Shown here: in pieces, positions 1 through 8,197 of the stretch
How the letters are laid out: every line of letters starts with the position of its first letter
Position numbering within the stretch: position 1 is the stretch's first letter
Origin: DATKMG01 sp035541995
GTDB taxonomy: Bacteria; Acidobacteriota; Terriglobia; Versatilivoradales; Versatilivoraceae
Length of the DNA: 18,760 nt
Direction: 5' to 3'
NCBI GenBank assembly: GCA_035541995.1
Contig: DATKMG010000494.1
Location: 1 to 18,760, forward strand
Position numbers and translations under genes: made by a program
The notes under the pieces: model-generated
What the model was told of the DNA's origin: nothing
Database searches by the model: none
What the model saw: only the letters and a program-made list of their open reading frames with translations

Positions 1-857
1 AGGTCGTGCAGGTCCCACTGAACAGAGGCCTCTCTACCGTTCATTTCGAAGGTGTAGAGAGCCTTGTGGCCGCGCGCATAGCGAGTGGATTCAAACAGTC
101 CCAGTGAGCCATTGGCAAAGTGGCACAAAAAGGCGCAGGCATCGTCAATCCCTACGGGCTGGACCAGACCGCTTTCGGCATTCCTGCGCTCTTTGACAAA
201 CGTCTCGGTCACGGCGCTGACATCCCTGATGGGGCCATTCAGCCAAATTGCGGTATCGATGCAGTGAGCCAGCAGATCACCGGTCACACCCGATCCCGCC
301 GCCTGGGCGTCCAAACGCCACGTCCCATGGCCGCCCTGGGGTACGTCTGGCGAGATCGTCCAATCCTGGAGAAAATTGGCCCGGTAATGATAGATCTGCT
401 GGCCTAGTTTGCCTTCGTCGATGAGCGTCTTGGCCAGCGACACCGCTGGAATGCGCCGATAATTGTACCAGACCATATTGGGCACGCCGGCCTTCTCCAC
501 AGCCGCCACCATCTCTTCACCCTCGGTTGCATTCATTGCCAAGGGTTTTTCGCACAGGACAATCTTGCCGGTCCCAGCGATAGCTAAGGCGATCTCATGA
601 TGCAGCTTGTTGGGAACGCAGATATCCACTGCACCAACATCAGTGCGCTCGACCAACCGGCGCCAATCGGTTTCATGGGTCTCGTATCCCCACTGACTCG
701 CAAATTGCTTCGTGGCCGTCTCGTCATGACTACAGACTGCCTTTAAGACCGGCTGGTATTTCAACTCCGGGAAAAAATCCAAGACACGTTTGTAGGCATT
801 GGTATGGGCCCGTCCCATGAATCCACAACCGACCAAGCCGATGTTCAGTTTAGGCAT
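1..857 (-). CDS. Gfo/Idh/MocA family oxidoreductase, cytoplasmic (3' end outside window)
   Basis: Reading leftward from ATG at 855-857, an open frame runs off the left edge after about 285 codons; family members are usually 330-400 residues, so the C-terminus is missing. The protein opens with a Rossmann fold: the nucleotide-binding motif GLVGCGFMGRAH lies within the first 20 residues, and the family EKP motif appears as VLCEKPLAMNATEG near residue 100. There is no signal peptide, so it should be cytoplasmic, unlike the Tat-exported paralogue at 6820-8109. Family members oxidise or reduce sugar or inositol carbons using NAD(P). A purine-rich stretch (GAGAGAGGCTCGGAAGA) precedes the start. It is the last visible gene of the carbohydrate cluster, 164 bp after the TIM-barrel gene. 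A role in re-reducing a keto-sugar, or oxidising a sugar, is inferred from the neighbours. Confidence 0.93.
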   Translation of the reverse strand, partial: MPKLNIGLVGCGFMGRAHTNAYKRVLDFFPELKYQPVLKAVCSHDETATKQFASQWGYETHETDWRRLVERTDVGAVDICVPNKLHHEIALAIAGTGKIVLCEKPLAMNATEGEEMVAAVEKAGVPNMVWYNYRRIPAVSLAKTLIDEGKLGQQIYHYRANFLQDWTISPDVPQGGHGTWRLDAQAAGSGVTGDLLAHCIDTAIWLNGPIRDVSAVTETFVKERRNAESGLVQPVGIDDACAFLCHFANGSLGLFESTRYARGHKALYTFEMNGREASVQWDLHD

Positions 858-880
858 TCTTCCGAGCCTCTCTCTTGACA

Positions 881-948
881 ATCGTCTTCGTCGTCGTGCT
901 CCTCCTCGGAAAAGAAACTTTCGAGTACGACGACGAGAACGAGGACGA
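881..948. repeat. Imperfect inverted repeat rich in GTC/GAC triplets
   Basis: The arms are 882-901 (TCGTCTTCGTCGTCGTGCTC) and 923-942, which is its reverse complement at 17 of 20 positions, separated by 21 bases. The sequence is biased: pyrimidine plus G on the left, purine plus C on the right. It sits in the 164-bp gap between the TIM-barrel gene (stop at 1022) and the Gfo/Idh gene (start at 857). It could form a hairpin in the intercistronic RNA. It resembles the REP-like GAC/GTC palindromes scattered through many genomes, but only one copy is visible here. No T-run follows the hairpin, so an intrinsic terminator is unlikely. Confidence 0.6.
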
Positions 949-1021
949 ATTTAATCCGCTCGATCTTGCCCCAATGATCACTCAGACAGGCACACCCCCA
1001 TTTTCAATAACTCCAAGACGC

Positions 1022-2071
1022 TCACTCCCACCATCCATGAGCATCCCGGACAGCTATCATTGTCCTCAGAATTTCACGCCAAGTTCGAGGATCCATCATG
1101 GTCGTATTGGAAAACATGCAGCCATCCCAGCAGACGTGACGAATCCGCTTTGTCAAAGTCTGATCTTCATTGCGCAACCAGTAACCAGCTTTGTGCGGGA
1201 TATCCAGTTTGCCGTTTGGATCGTTGGGCAAGCAGTGTCGGCCCGTTTTGTCATGAGATCCAGACCCCTTAACCGTCGCGTCGTTTTGGGCGATGTGCAA
1301 ATCAATGGTCCAGGGACGCAGAACCGTACACAGTCTGCGATAGGCCTGGTCGAATTCAGCGCTTTTCCAGTCGATATTCACGGGAACGAGGGCGTCTTCG
1401 GGCGCATTGTACCCAAGAAGATATAAAAGGGTGTGTGCCATGTCGGCCTGAAATCCAAGCACATCAGGCCTGCCAACCATCTCCAGGAGTTGAGCCATCC
1501 TTCTCCAGCTATGCATTCCCCCCCAGCAAATCTCACCCTCCGCAGCCAATCGTTCCCCAGCGTCCGCAGCGATGTCGCAGGCTTGACTAAACGTTTCGGC
1601 AATTCGCTTCTGGTTACCTTCCGGGTCAGCCGCCCATGTTGCCGGATCAACCGCCGAATCAATGCGCACGATACCATCCGGTCGTACACCTCGGTCGCGC
1701 AACCACTTCGCAATCCGGCAGGCCTTTCTGACTTGCTTCAGAAATCGCTCCCTGTCCTGGTCGTTGCCCATGGCAGACCCGCCTCCCGTCGCTGGCCAGA
1801 CCGGGGCAACCACTGAACCGATCTCGAGATTTCGTGCTTTGACAGAATCAACCAGGCTCTTTAATTCTTCATCTGTTGAATCGATGCCGACATGCGGCTC
1901 AAACAGGAAGAGATCCACTCCATCAAACTTAACTCCATCGACATCAGCCGCAGCTGTCAGATCCAGCATGGTTTGCAGAGGAATGGAGGGTTCACTGCCC
2001 TCTCCCTTACCGACCACGCCGGGCCAAGTTGCGTTGTGCAGTCTTGGAAAGTTGTTTAGGTGTGTTGCCAT
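1022..2071 (-). CDS. Sugar phosphate isomerase/epimerase-like TIM-barrel protein (xylose isomerase-like, AP endonuclease 2 superfamily)
   Basis: A 349-residue protein with no signal peptide. The C-terminal half shows the metal-site pattern of xylose-isomerase-like TIM barrels: AEGEICWGGMHSW (E178/E180, H187), then FQADMAHTL (D210, H213), then IDLHIAQND (H259, D264), followed by GSGSHDKTGRHC and a GKLDIP motif seen in relatives encoded beside Gfo/Idh genes. Members isomerise, epimerise, hydrate or dehydrate sugars and keto-inositols using a divalent metal. The ATG at 2069-2071 is preceded by GGAGAG about 12 bases upstream, a somewhat long spacing. It lies 175 bp downstream of the bicupin gene on the same strand. 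In this cluster it could process a 3-keto or 2-hydroxyglycal product. The family call is solid, the substrate unknown. Confidence 0.92.
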   Translation of the reverse strand: MATHLNNFPRLHNATWPGVVGKGEGSEPSIPLQTMLDLTAAADVDGVKFDGVDLFLFEPHVGIDSTDEELKSLVDSVKARNLEIGSVVAPVWPATGGGSAMGNDQDRERFLKQVRKACRIAKWLRDRGVRPDGIVRIDSAVDPATWAADPEGNQKRIAETFSQACDIAADAGERLAAEGEICWGGMHSWRRMAQLLEMVGRPDVLGFQADMAHTLLYLLGYNAPEDALVPVNIDWKSAEFDQAYRRLCTVLRPWTIDLHIAQNDATVKGSGSHDKTGRHCLPNDPNGKLDIPHKAGYWLRNEDQTLTKRIRHVCWDGCMFSNTTMMDPRTWREILRTMIAVRDAHGWWE

Positions 2072-2246
2072 GCTCGGTCCACTCTCCGTTTATTGCATGC
2101 CAGGAAAGAACCGCCTCAGAAGGCCAGTCACCCACTTGAGGAACTGGAAGGCGACCCTGTCAGCCCTCCGAATTCGATGTCTTGCAGAAACGGTCTACAA
2201 TGAACCGTATCCCCGTTGTTCAGAGTAACCCTCTGGTATTCAGCTA

Positions 2247-3476
2247 TTACGAACTGCGCTTTCTCGGCATATTGTCGTGTGCCAACGGGCCGAAGTGCTT
2301 CAGGATTACAATCGGATCACTTTTGCTGGGATTGTGGATCGTCACCCCTTCCTTCGCAGCAGTCTGTGAGACAAAAAATTCATCATAAGTTAACTGCCCG
2401 TATCGAATCAGCGCAGGCGTTTCAATATCCCAGACACCCATGGTACCATGGCCTTGGAGCATGTACATCCCGTAGGCCCCCCCATCCTTGATTGTGACGG
2501 TTCTACCTGGAAGGACCGTGAGCCGCTTGGCACTGAAATCGTCTGACAAATAACAGATCCAATGCTCTTCATATCCTTCCGCCCGCATCTGGGCCAGGTC
2601 ACAAACAGGAATCGGTGTCATGAAGTGTTTCTCTTTGAACATCGGATCGACATTTTGTTCCCAGTCGATCAAATCAACAAGGCAATCGAAATCTCCAATC
2701 CTCTCATTAGGCGTGTCCTTCCAAAGCAATTCCACAGGAAGAACTTGATGATGAGAGACCGACTCGTACATCGCAAACACGTCGGATGCCTTCTGTGGTT
2801 CGTAGGTGCAAAGGCTTCCAGGAGCGTGTAAGACTCCGGGAGGAACATTCCAACCCGTCCCTGGAGTGAGTGGGTGGGCGACAGACAGGTCAGTGATACG
2901 ATTATCTCCTTCCCCAAAGCGCCGGAGTGCATCGCGCACCTGTTCCTTTGTCACCCCGGGCTGGAGCCCAAAGAACGTGTACGGGTAATCACCCCCGTAA
3001 TTGTTGACCTGGGGGGGAAAGTAATATGCTTCCGGCTTGCCGCGGGCGCCGACACGTGCGGCATGAGAATCGTCATGATGGATGTGGAAGGGCAACGCGC
3101 CTTTATTGTCAAAGAATTTCGAATACATTGGCCAAGCATGATATGCATCCCAGAGTTTTTGACCAATCAGCCGCCCTTTCAATTCCTCAACGGCATCACG
3201 CAGCAGTGTCAGTTCAACCTTGCCCCCATCTTCGAATACAATATGACTCAAACCCTCGTTTTTACTAGTCAACGGCCCATTGTCAGCCGGGGTTGTTGAG
3301 GAGAACCACCGCTCGTCAATTCCGCCCCGATTGGCGCCCAGAGCGTAGTAATCGTCCGGATGGAGTTTGATCCGCCGTCCGGGAACGCAGAAGACACGAG
3401 GTACCCAAGTCGGTGTCAGTCGGAGGATGCCCCTCCCTTGATCCATAGCTCGTTCAGCAATCGATTTTGCGTTCAT
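2247..3476 (-). CDS. Class I mannose-6-phosphate isomerase-like bicupin protein
   Basis: A 409-residue cytoplasmic protein. Residues 129-152 read PFHIHHDDSHA then GKPEAYYF, matching the metal-binding cupin motif of phosphomannose isomerases (candidate ligands H131, H133 and E149). A second motif, TGWNVPPGVLHAPGS (208-221) followed by TYEPQKASDV, supplies the late histidine H217 and resembles the isomerase VPAGTPHA and E-Q-SD segments. Residues 320-400 look like a second, degenerate cupin barrel (VLPGRTVTIKDG, YGMYMLQGHGTMGVW). The ATG at 3474-3476 has an excellent GAGGAGGAG Shine-Dalgarno about 6 bases upstream. It sits between the DUF1080 gene (160 bp) and the TIM-barrel gene (175 bp). True phosphomannose isomerase activity is uncertain. 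The context favours aldose/ketose or keto-sugar isomerisation in the same catabolic route. Confidence 0.85.
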   Translation of the reverse strand: MNAKSIAERAMDQGRGILRLTPTWVPRVFCVPGRRIKLHPDDYYALGANRGGIDERWFSSTTPADNGPLTSKNEGLSHIVFEDGGKVELTLLRDAVEELKGRLIGQKLWDAYHAWPMYSKFFDNKGALPFHIHHDDSHAARVGARGKPEAYYFPPQVNNYGGDYPYTFFGLQPGVTKEQVRDALRRFGEGDNRITDLSVAHPLTPGTGWNVPPGVLHAPGSLCTYEPQKASDVFAMYESVSHHQVLPVELLWKDTPNERIGDFDCLVDLIDWEQNVDPMFKEKHFMTPIPVCDLAQMRAEGYEEHWICYLSDDFSAKRLTVLPGRTVTIKDGGAYGMYMLQGHGTMGVWDIETPALIRYGQLTYDEFFVSQTAAKEGVTIHNPSKSDPIVILKHFGPLAHDNMPRKRSS

Positions 3477-3636
3477 TTGCTCCTCCTCCTCGTATTGGGT
3501 CGTTCAAAGAGGGTGAAAGCTGTGCTCCTGCCCACCTTTGCAAAGCCTGCGCAGGGAGCCAGCCCCACCTCACGACTTCTTCTGGGAGTGACCTTTGACT
3601 CCCCTTAATCGGTTCCCACGCCCTCACTTGGGTGGA

Positions 3637-6600
3637 TCATGTTCCCAACTTGCGAATCTCCACTGTCTTGATGATAACCTTCATGCCCTTAAATTCATCT
3701 CCAGGATGAACCTGTATGCCGACAGCCCCCTTACGGAAGGTCGATTCCTGGCATTCGCCCACTTTGATACCGTTGAGCCACAATTTCAGTACGTCTTTTT
3801 GCGCGCGGACGCGGGCCTCGTTCCAACCGTCTCTGTTCTCGAGTGCCTCGTTTAAGTTTACGGTCAGGAACATTTTGCCCGGCATATACAAGGCGCCGCT
3901 GTATGCAATCGGGTTCTTCCATTTCAGGACGTCGAATTGATAGCCTTTGACCCCATCGGAGCGAAACCAGAAGCCGCTGTTGGCGGGCCAGACAATCTGA
4001 TAAATTACATGAAGCTCGAAATTGTCCCACTCGTTGTCCGTGAAAAGATCGCCGCCCTTCCCTGTTGTTTGTGTACCAACCAGGTTGCCATCTTGCACGG
4101 TGAAGACCGCATCACCGGTTTTGTGCCATCCGCTAAGGTCCTTACCATTGAAAAGTTGCACCCAGTCCCCACTCAACCCATTATAAACTTGCTCCGTCTG
4201 GACTTTGTCTCCATAGGCGGCATCGATCATTACACCGTCAAGCGGTTCGCCGTTGGGTTTGCGGAGTCTGGTACTGAATTCCCATGGCCCGTCTGTCTGC
4301 ACGATCTTAAGTTCCAACACATTCCAGCCTTCCCTCAAGGAAATGCTGATACGGTCTTCGACGAGTGTTGACGAACGTGGCAGGTTATGAAGATGGACAA
4401 GTTCGCGGTTCAACCAAACCTTGGCCGGATCGTCGACTCCCAACTCGAGAATAGCATTTTGTGCCTTCTCACTATGAATCCAAGTCCGCGCATAAGCAGC
4501 ACGCATCCGCGCTTCCCCCAAGAAATTTCCCAAATCAAGCATCCAAGGTTTATCCAAACGGCTACTGATGGGCAAGTCCCTCCATTTGATATTTTGGTCG
4601 CCTTTTTCAGGGGGAAGAACGACATCGAACAATCGCAATCCTTCTCCTCCCATTCTGGAATAGGGGCCCGCAACCTGCCAGGCCATGAGGTAATCCTCGC
4701 TCTGCTCGATCTCGCGGACCATTTCTGCAGCCTGTTGCCGGATTTCCTCATTTTGTGACCCCGTCCATAGTTTGGCGGCCGCTGCCTGAGCCGCCTTGGG
4801 GGCTGAGCCTACCAGCCTGCGAGCGATCTGGATTATGGATAGCTCGGCTTCTGCTTTGACCTGCGGATCCTGTAAACTCGGTTCCACAAGGCCGATGGCA
4901 GCTGGCTCCCCCACCTCAGCCAGGCCGGACAGTACAAGCACTTTGTCTCCTTGGCCTTGAGAGCCATTGAGCAGTTCCTTGTATCGCACGATGGTCTGAG
5001 ATGGAAGGCTATCGCCACGGCGCAGCAGTCTTACGCAAGCCCGCAGCATCGAAGTCTTTTGTGTTGGGTCAGTTGCTGTGCGCCATTGCTCGAGCAACAA
5101 ATCGATTGCCCTGGAGTCCGGCCAATTGATCAGTGCCTTTATGGCGGTCTCTTTCACCTCAGGAACTTTGGCCCCCAAGGCAGCTCGCATGGCCTCAAGC
5201 GCTTTCCAATTGGCAATGCCGCCGAGCACTCGAAGTAGCGAACATGTAACTGGGGTCTCCGTAGCGGCTTGTAACCGGTCAAGTACGGCATCCGACTGCG
5301 CGTCTTCAGCCGGTATTTTTCGAGCTAGTCTCACAGCAGCGAATTCGAGTTCCGTTCTCCCCTCTTCACCTTTCATCTCTGTCAAGAGTTTGAGGACTGC
5401 AGGAAGATCGTCAGCACCTCCCAGACTCCCCAAAGCCTTGAAGGCGGCCTCCCGAACCATTGGATCTTCACTTGAAGCTTCATGAAACAAGTCAGTCAAT
5501 GCTTCCGTTGCCCTTCGTGAAACCAGAATTCCGATCAAAGTGGTCCGCAGATCAGGCGTAGCTGTTTTCAGACATGCAATGAGTTCAGCGTTGACGCCGT
5601 CCCCCTGGAGACGTTCCAGGCTGCCGGTCGCCTCTTTCTTCAGGCCTTCTGGACTCGCGCTGGATAGAAACGCGCTGAGAGCTTTTACACAAGAGGCATC
5701 TCCGGCTTTACCAAGAGCCTTCACAGCAGCCAGCTTCACTTCCTGGTTCGGACTTGCTAAAGCGCTCCGTATTGCCGGCAGCGTTGCTTTGGATTGGCAT
5801 TCAGCCAGAGCCCCGATCATCATCACCTGTGTATCCGAGGAGACTCTTGGGAGCATGGAGGAAAAGTGTCCGGGAGCGCTGGGGTCCTTCAAAGTGGGAA
5901 TGCTGGCGATGGCAACAGACTTCAAAACCAGATCGTCTCCCTCGATGGCACGAGTGCTTCGGGCCACCGCTTCATTCGGCAAGGCCTTCAGGAGGCCTGT
6001 GAATGCACCCTGACGCACATGAGCCGGCCATTTCGCAGCCTGCATCTGTTGATAAATCCTGACTGCTTCCATCGGCCGGTTCTGGTTCAGCAGCTGTTCC
6101 GCTGCCGTTAGAGAGGCCTCACCAGCAATTGCCTGTAAGGAAGGGGGAGCCGTCTTACGAAATTTCTCGAGCGCCAGCACCGCCTCGGGTGTACCAATCC
6201 GGCCCAATGCGGCTGCCGCAGATCCCTTTACTTCTGTGTCTGAATCGCTGAGCTGTTTAATCAGGTCGGGAACTGCCTCTTTCTCGCGCCGGAAACCCAG
6301 AGAGTCGATAATGCCGACTTTGATGGAAGAGGAGGTCTGTACGAGCGCCAATCGCAAGGCGTGTCCGGCTTCGGGATACGGCATTGGCTCCAGAGCATAA
6401 CGCGCCATATGAGAAAGGTCTTTATCCGTCAACAACGCCGCCAACGCCGGAATGCTGGCCGGGGAACCAATGACCTGCAACTCCCGGCAGGCCTGGTCTT
6501 TCTCTTGAACCGAGGCGCTGCTCCTGAGGATCTCGATTAATCGGGCTTCCCGATTCATGCGATCTTTCTCATCTGCCGAACAAAGAAATCCTGCCAAGAA

Positions 6601-6660
6601 CATCGCGAAAGCGCATGCAACTCCCGTGGCCCTCGTGCACCCGGTACTATGATGCCTCAT
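3637..6660 (-). CDS. Exported HEAT-repeat protein with beta-sandwich and C-terminal DUF1080 (3-keto-disaccharide hydrolase) domain
   Basis: A 1007-residue protein. An N-terminal Sec signal (hydrophobic AFAMFLAGFL, likely cleavage after CSA near residue 29) predicts periplasmic export; the cysteine lacks a proper lipobox. Residues about 35-640 are a long run of alpha-helical HEAT repeats (e.g. EAVPDLIKQLSDSDTEVKGSA, split by AALGRIG turns). Residues about 655-830 form a beta-rich module starting AWQVAGPYS and containing LELGVDDPAKVWLN and GWNVLELKI, like a galactose-binding or PA14-type fold. Residues 831-1007 are a DUF1080 domain with hallmark FNGKDLSGW (837-845) and NSGFWFRSD (894-902), ending GIQVHPG...VEIRKL. 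DUF1080 proteins cleave 3-keto-glycosides. The ATG at 6658-6660 has AGAGGT upstream. The Tat oxidoreductase gene lies 159 bp upstream and could supply its 3-keto substrate. Confidence 0.93.
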   Translation of the reverse strand: MRHHSTGCTRATGVACAFAMFLAGFLCSADEKDRMNREARLIEILRSSASVQEKDQACRELQVIGSPASIPALAALLTDKDLSHMARYALEPMPYPEAGHALRLALVQTSSSIKVGIIDSLGFRREKEAVPDLIKQLSDSDTEVKGSAAAALGRIGTPEAVLALEKFRKTAPPSLQAIAGEASLTAAEQLLNQNRPMEAVRIYQQMQAAKWPAHVRQGAFTGLLKALPNEAVARSTRAIEGDDLVLKSVAIASIPTLKDPSAPGHFSSMLPRVSSDTQVMMIGALAECQSKATLPAIRSALASPNQEVKLAAVKALGKAGDASCVKALSAFLSSASPEGLKKEATGSLERLQGDGVNAELIACLKTATPDLRTTLIGILVSRRATEALTDLFHEASSEDPMVREAAFKALGSLGGADDLPAVLKLLTEMKGEEGRTELEFAAVRLARKIPAEDAQSDAVLDRLQAATETPVTCSLLRVLGGIANWKALEAMRAALGAKVPEVKETAIKALINWPDSRAIDLLLEQWRTATDPTQKTSMLRACVRLLRRGDSLPSQTIVRYKELLNGSQGQGDKVLVLSGLAEVGEPAAIGLVEPSLQDPQVKAEAELSIIQIARRLVGSAPKAAQAAAAKLWTGSQNEEIRQQAAEMVREIEQSEDYLMAWQVAGPYSRMGGEGLRLFDVVLPPEKGDQNIKWRDLPISSRLDKPWMLDLGNFLGEARMRAAYARTWIHSEKAQNAILELGVDDPAKVWLNRELVHLHNLPRSSTLVEDRISISLREGWNVLELKIVQTDGPWEFSTRLRKPNGEPLDGVMIDAAYGDKVQTEQVYNGLSGDWVQLFNGKDLSGWHKTGDAVFTVQDGNLVGTQTTGKGGDLFTDNEWDNFELHVIYQIVWPANSGFWFRSDGVKGYQFDVLKWKNPIAYSGALYMPGKMFLTVNLNEALENRDGWNEARVRAQKDVLKLWLNGIKVGECQESTFRKGAVGIQVHPGDEFKGMKVIIKTVEIRKLGT

Positions 6661-6716
6661 GAATACCTCTTTTCACTTTGGATGATTTACAGGGTTCCCA
6701 TGGCTCCGAAAAGAAA

Positions 6717-6768
6717 TGGAGGCGGGATGCCCTCATCCCGACAGCGCCGTGAGGGCACGGCGCCTCCA
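6717..6768. repeat. 52-nt two-hairpin (three-way junction) intergenic element, copy 1
   Basis: The outer arms TGGAG (6717-6721) and CTCCA (6764-6768) close around two hairpins. Hairpin 1 is CGGGATGCCCTCATCCCG (6723-6740: 7-bp perfect stem, loop CCCT). Hairpin 2 spans 6744-6763 (8-bp perfect stem GCGCCGTG/CACGGCGC, loop AGGG, the complement of CCCT). The element occupies the gap between the Tat Gfo/Idh gene (stop at 6820) and the DUF1080 gene (start at 6660), so it would be present in a cotranscript. The same length and layout recurs at 8223-8274 with different stems. It is probably a REP- or BIME-like dispersed repeat that affects mRNA stability or translation between cistrons; that role is inferred. 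Confidence 0.8.
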
Positions 6769-6774
6769 ACACCC

Positions 6775-6798
6775 TGGAGTCGGGACGCCCTGGTCCCG
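6775..6798. repeat. Left half-copy of the two-hairpin element
   Basis: TGGAG (6775-6779), one base, then CGGGACGCCCTGGTCCCG (6781-6798). This is an 18-nt hairpin at exactly the offset of hairpin 1 in copy 1. The stem is 6 bp (CGGGAC/GTCCCG) plus one G-G mismatch next to the same CCCT loop. The second hairpin and the CTCCA arm are absent. It begins 7 bases after copy 1 ends. Confidence 0.65.
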
Positions 6799-6819
6799 TC
6801 CCGCGTTGTTTAGATGCAT

Positions 6820-8109
6820 TTACAGTCGCCAGGGCTGACGAAACGGGCGCGAACGTAAACGGTTGGCCTCTTCATCCCCGACGAATTCCTCCTTCATCGG
6901 GTCCCATTTCACGGGTCTCCCCAAACGTGCGCAAATATTGGCGACATGACACGCCGTGATCGAATGGTGGGCCACATCAGCCGTGGATATGGGCTGCCGC
7001 CGTGATTTGACACAATCCAGGAATTCCCGGACGTGGTTGTCGGCTGGATAACCACCGAGAAACTTCCTCTCTTGTAATAATGAAGCCGGGTGAGTTTCGA
7101 TTTGACCGGAATCACCTGTTTCCACCCATCCTTCCTCCCCTTCAAATCGCACCGGACAGGACCCAAAGCGCAATCCCGTTCGGATGATCAATCTGGCGCC
7201 ATTCGCGTAGCGAGCCGCCACATCGTAATTCTCGTTCATGATCTCGTATTCAATCGGACCCGTTTTGTCCGCATCGTTGGCCCACTGGCACAAATCCACA
7301 GTATGGCTGCCCCATTCGTTAATGGCAGCACCGGAGAAATCGCCATGATCGCTCCAAAACCCCCGTGTGTAATACCTCGAGTTATAAGGACGCCAAGGAG
7401 CCGGTCCCAGCCACATATCCCAATCCATGGCTTCCCGAGCTGGCTGGGGTTCCCCTGGGAGAACCGTGAATTGGACGACGTTGGCGAGGCCGCTGGCCTT
7501 TTCCGCCTGAAGCTCGCGAAGCTTGCCCAGTTTACCGGACCGAGCCAGGTTCACGGCAAACACGAAGTTCCCAATATTGCGGCGCTGTGTTCCACATTGG
7601 AAAATCCTTGAGAATCGCCGCACGGTTTCCGCCACGGTCCGGCTTTCTGCAATGGCGACACTCAAAGGCTTTTCACAATAGATATCTTTCCCGGCCCGGG
7701 CTGCCAGGATAGAGGCCATGGAATGCCAGTTATCACCGGTCGCGATCATTACTGCGTCGATGTCTGGACGGGCTAGCAGTTCGCGCAGATCGATATAGGC
7801 TTTGCAGTCACTGTTGCCATACTTTTTGTCGACCTGGGCTTTGCCTGCTGACCTCCGATCCCCCTGAACATCGCAAACGGCCACCATTTGCACGTCGGGA
7901 TTCCACATGAAAGCTTCCATCACATAGCTTCCCCGTCCGCCCACGCCGATGGCTCCCATGACAATACGGTCGCTTGCGGGCGCCCGATCTTTTCCTCCCA
8001 ATGCCGTCGATGCGATAAGGTGAGGCGCGGCCATTAATCCTGCGGCTCCACTTAAAGCCTGTTTGAGAAATGAGCGACGGCTATGATGGCAGTTGTACCT
8101 GTTCTTCAT
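6820..8109 (-). CDS. Tat-exported Gfo/Idh/MocA family oxidoreductase
   Basis: A 429-residue protein from ATG at 8107-8109. A frame-open TTG 18 bases upstream (8125-8127) is a poorer choice because the AAGGAA Shine-Dalgarno (8117-8122) lies between the two. A twin-arginine signal, SRRSFLKQ (residues 10-17) followed by an alanine-rich hydrophobic stretch, predicts folded export with bound cofactor. The Rossmann motif GAIGVGGRG (52-60) and CEKPLS (145-150) define the family. WGSHTVDLCQW (266-276, H269) is a likely catalytic segment of the alpha/beta catalytic domain. Exported Gfo/Idh proteins typically keep tightly held NAD(P); some oxidise glycosides at C3. It lies 209 bp after the propeller gene and 159 bp before the DUF1080 gene. 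Oxidising a glycoside to a 3-keto form for the DUF1080 protein is an inference. Confidence 0.93.
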   Translation of the reverse strand: MKNRYNCHHSRRSFLKQALSGAAGLMAAPHLIASTALGGKDRAPASDRIVMGAIGVGGRGSYVMEAFMWNPDVQMVAVCDVQGDRRSAGKAQVDKKYGNSDCKAYIDLRELLARPDIDAVMIATGDNWHSMASILAARAGKDIYCEKPLSVAIAESRTVAETVRRFSRIFQCGTQRRNIGNFVFAVNLARSGKLGKLRELQAEKASGLANVVQFTVLPGEPQPAREAMDWDMWLGPAPWRPYNSRYYTRGFWSDHGDFSGAAINEWGSHTVDLCQWANDADKTGPIEYEIMNENYDVAARYANGARLIIRTGLRFGSCPVRFEGEEGWVETGDSGQIETHPASLLQERKFLGGYPADNHVREFLDCVKSRRQPISTADVAHHSITACHVANICARLGRPVKWDPMKEEFVGDEEANRLRSRPFRQPWRL

Positions 8110-8116
8110 GGTCTTG

Positions 8117-8122
8117 TTCCTT
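8117..8122 (-). promoter_or_regulatory. Ribosome binding site deciding the Tat Gfo/Idh start
   Basis: AAGGAA on the minus strand lies 7 bases before ATG 8107-8109 and inside the upstream TTG-started extension. It favours the shorter form, which also places the RR motif near residues 11-12 as usual for Tat signals. Confidence 0.7.
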
Positions 8123-8197
8123 TTCAAGAAACGAATTCGTTGTGGCTACCTTCTGCGATTTCTTTAACGCTTGCTCACTGAGCTGGCCCACCTCCAC

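Larger units (their letters stand above)
6681..6825. repeat. Near-identical direct repeat flanking a palindrome-bearing insertion
   Basis: GATGATTTACAG at 6681-6692 and GATGCATTTACAG at 6813-6825 match except for one extra base (ATTTACAG is exact in both, 6685-6692 and 6818-6825). They bracket about 120 bp holding a complete two-hairpin element and a half-copy. The right repeat overlaps the stop codon (6820-6822) of the Tat oxidoreductase gene. The arrangement looks like a target-site duplication, or a duplication made when the element was copied in, but a chance match is possible. Confidence 0.35.

Noticed and set aside
875..1426. 183-codon plus-strand open frame
   Set aside because: It begins in the GTC/GAC palindrome and overlaps the well-supported TIM-barrel gene on the opposite strand.
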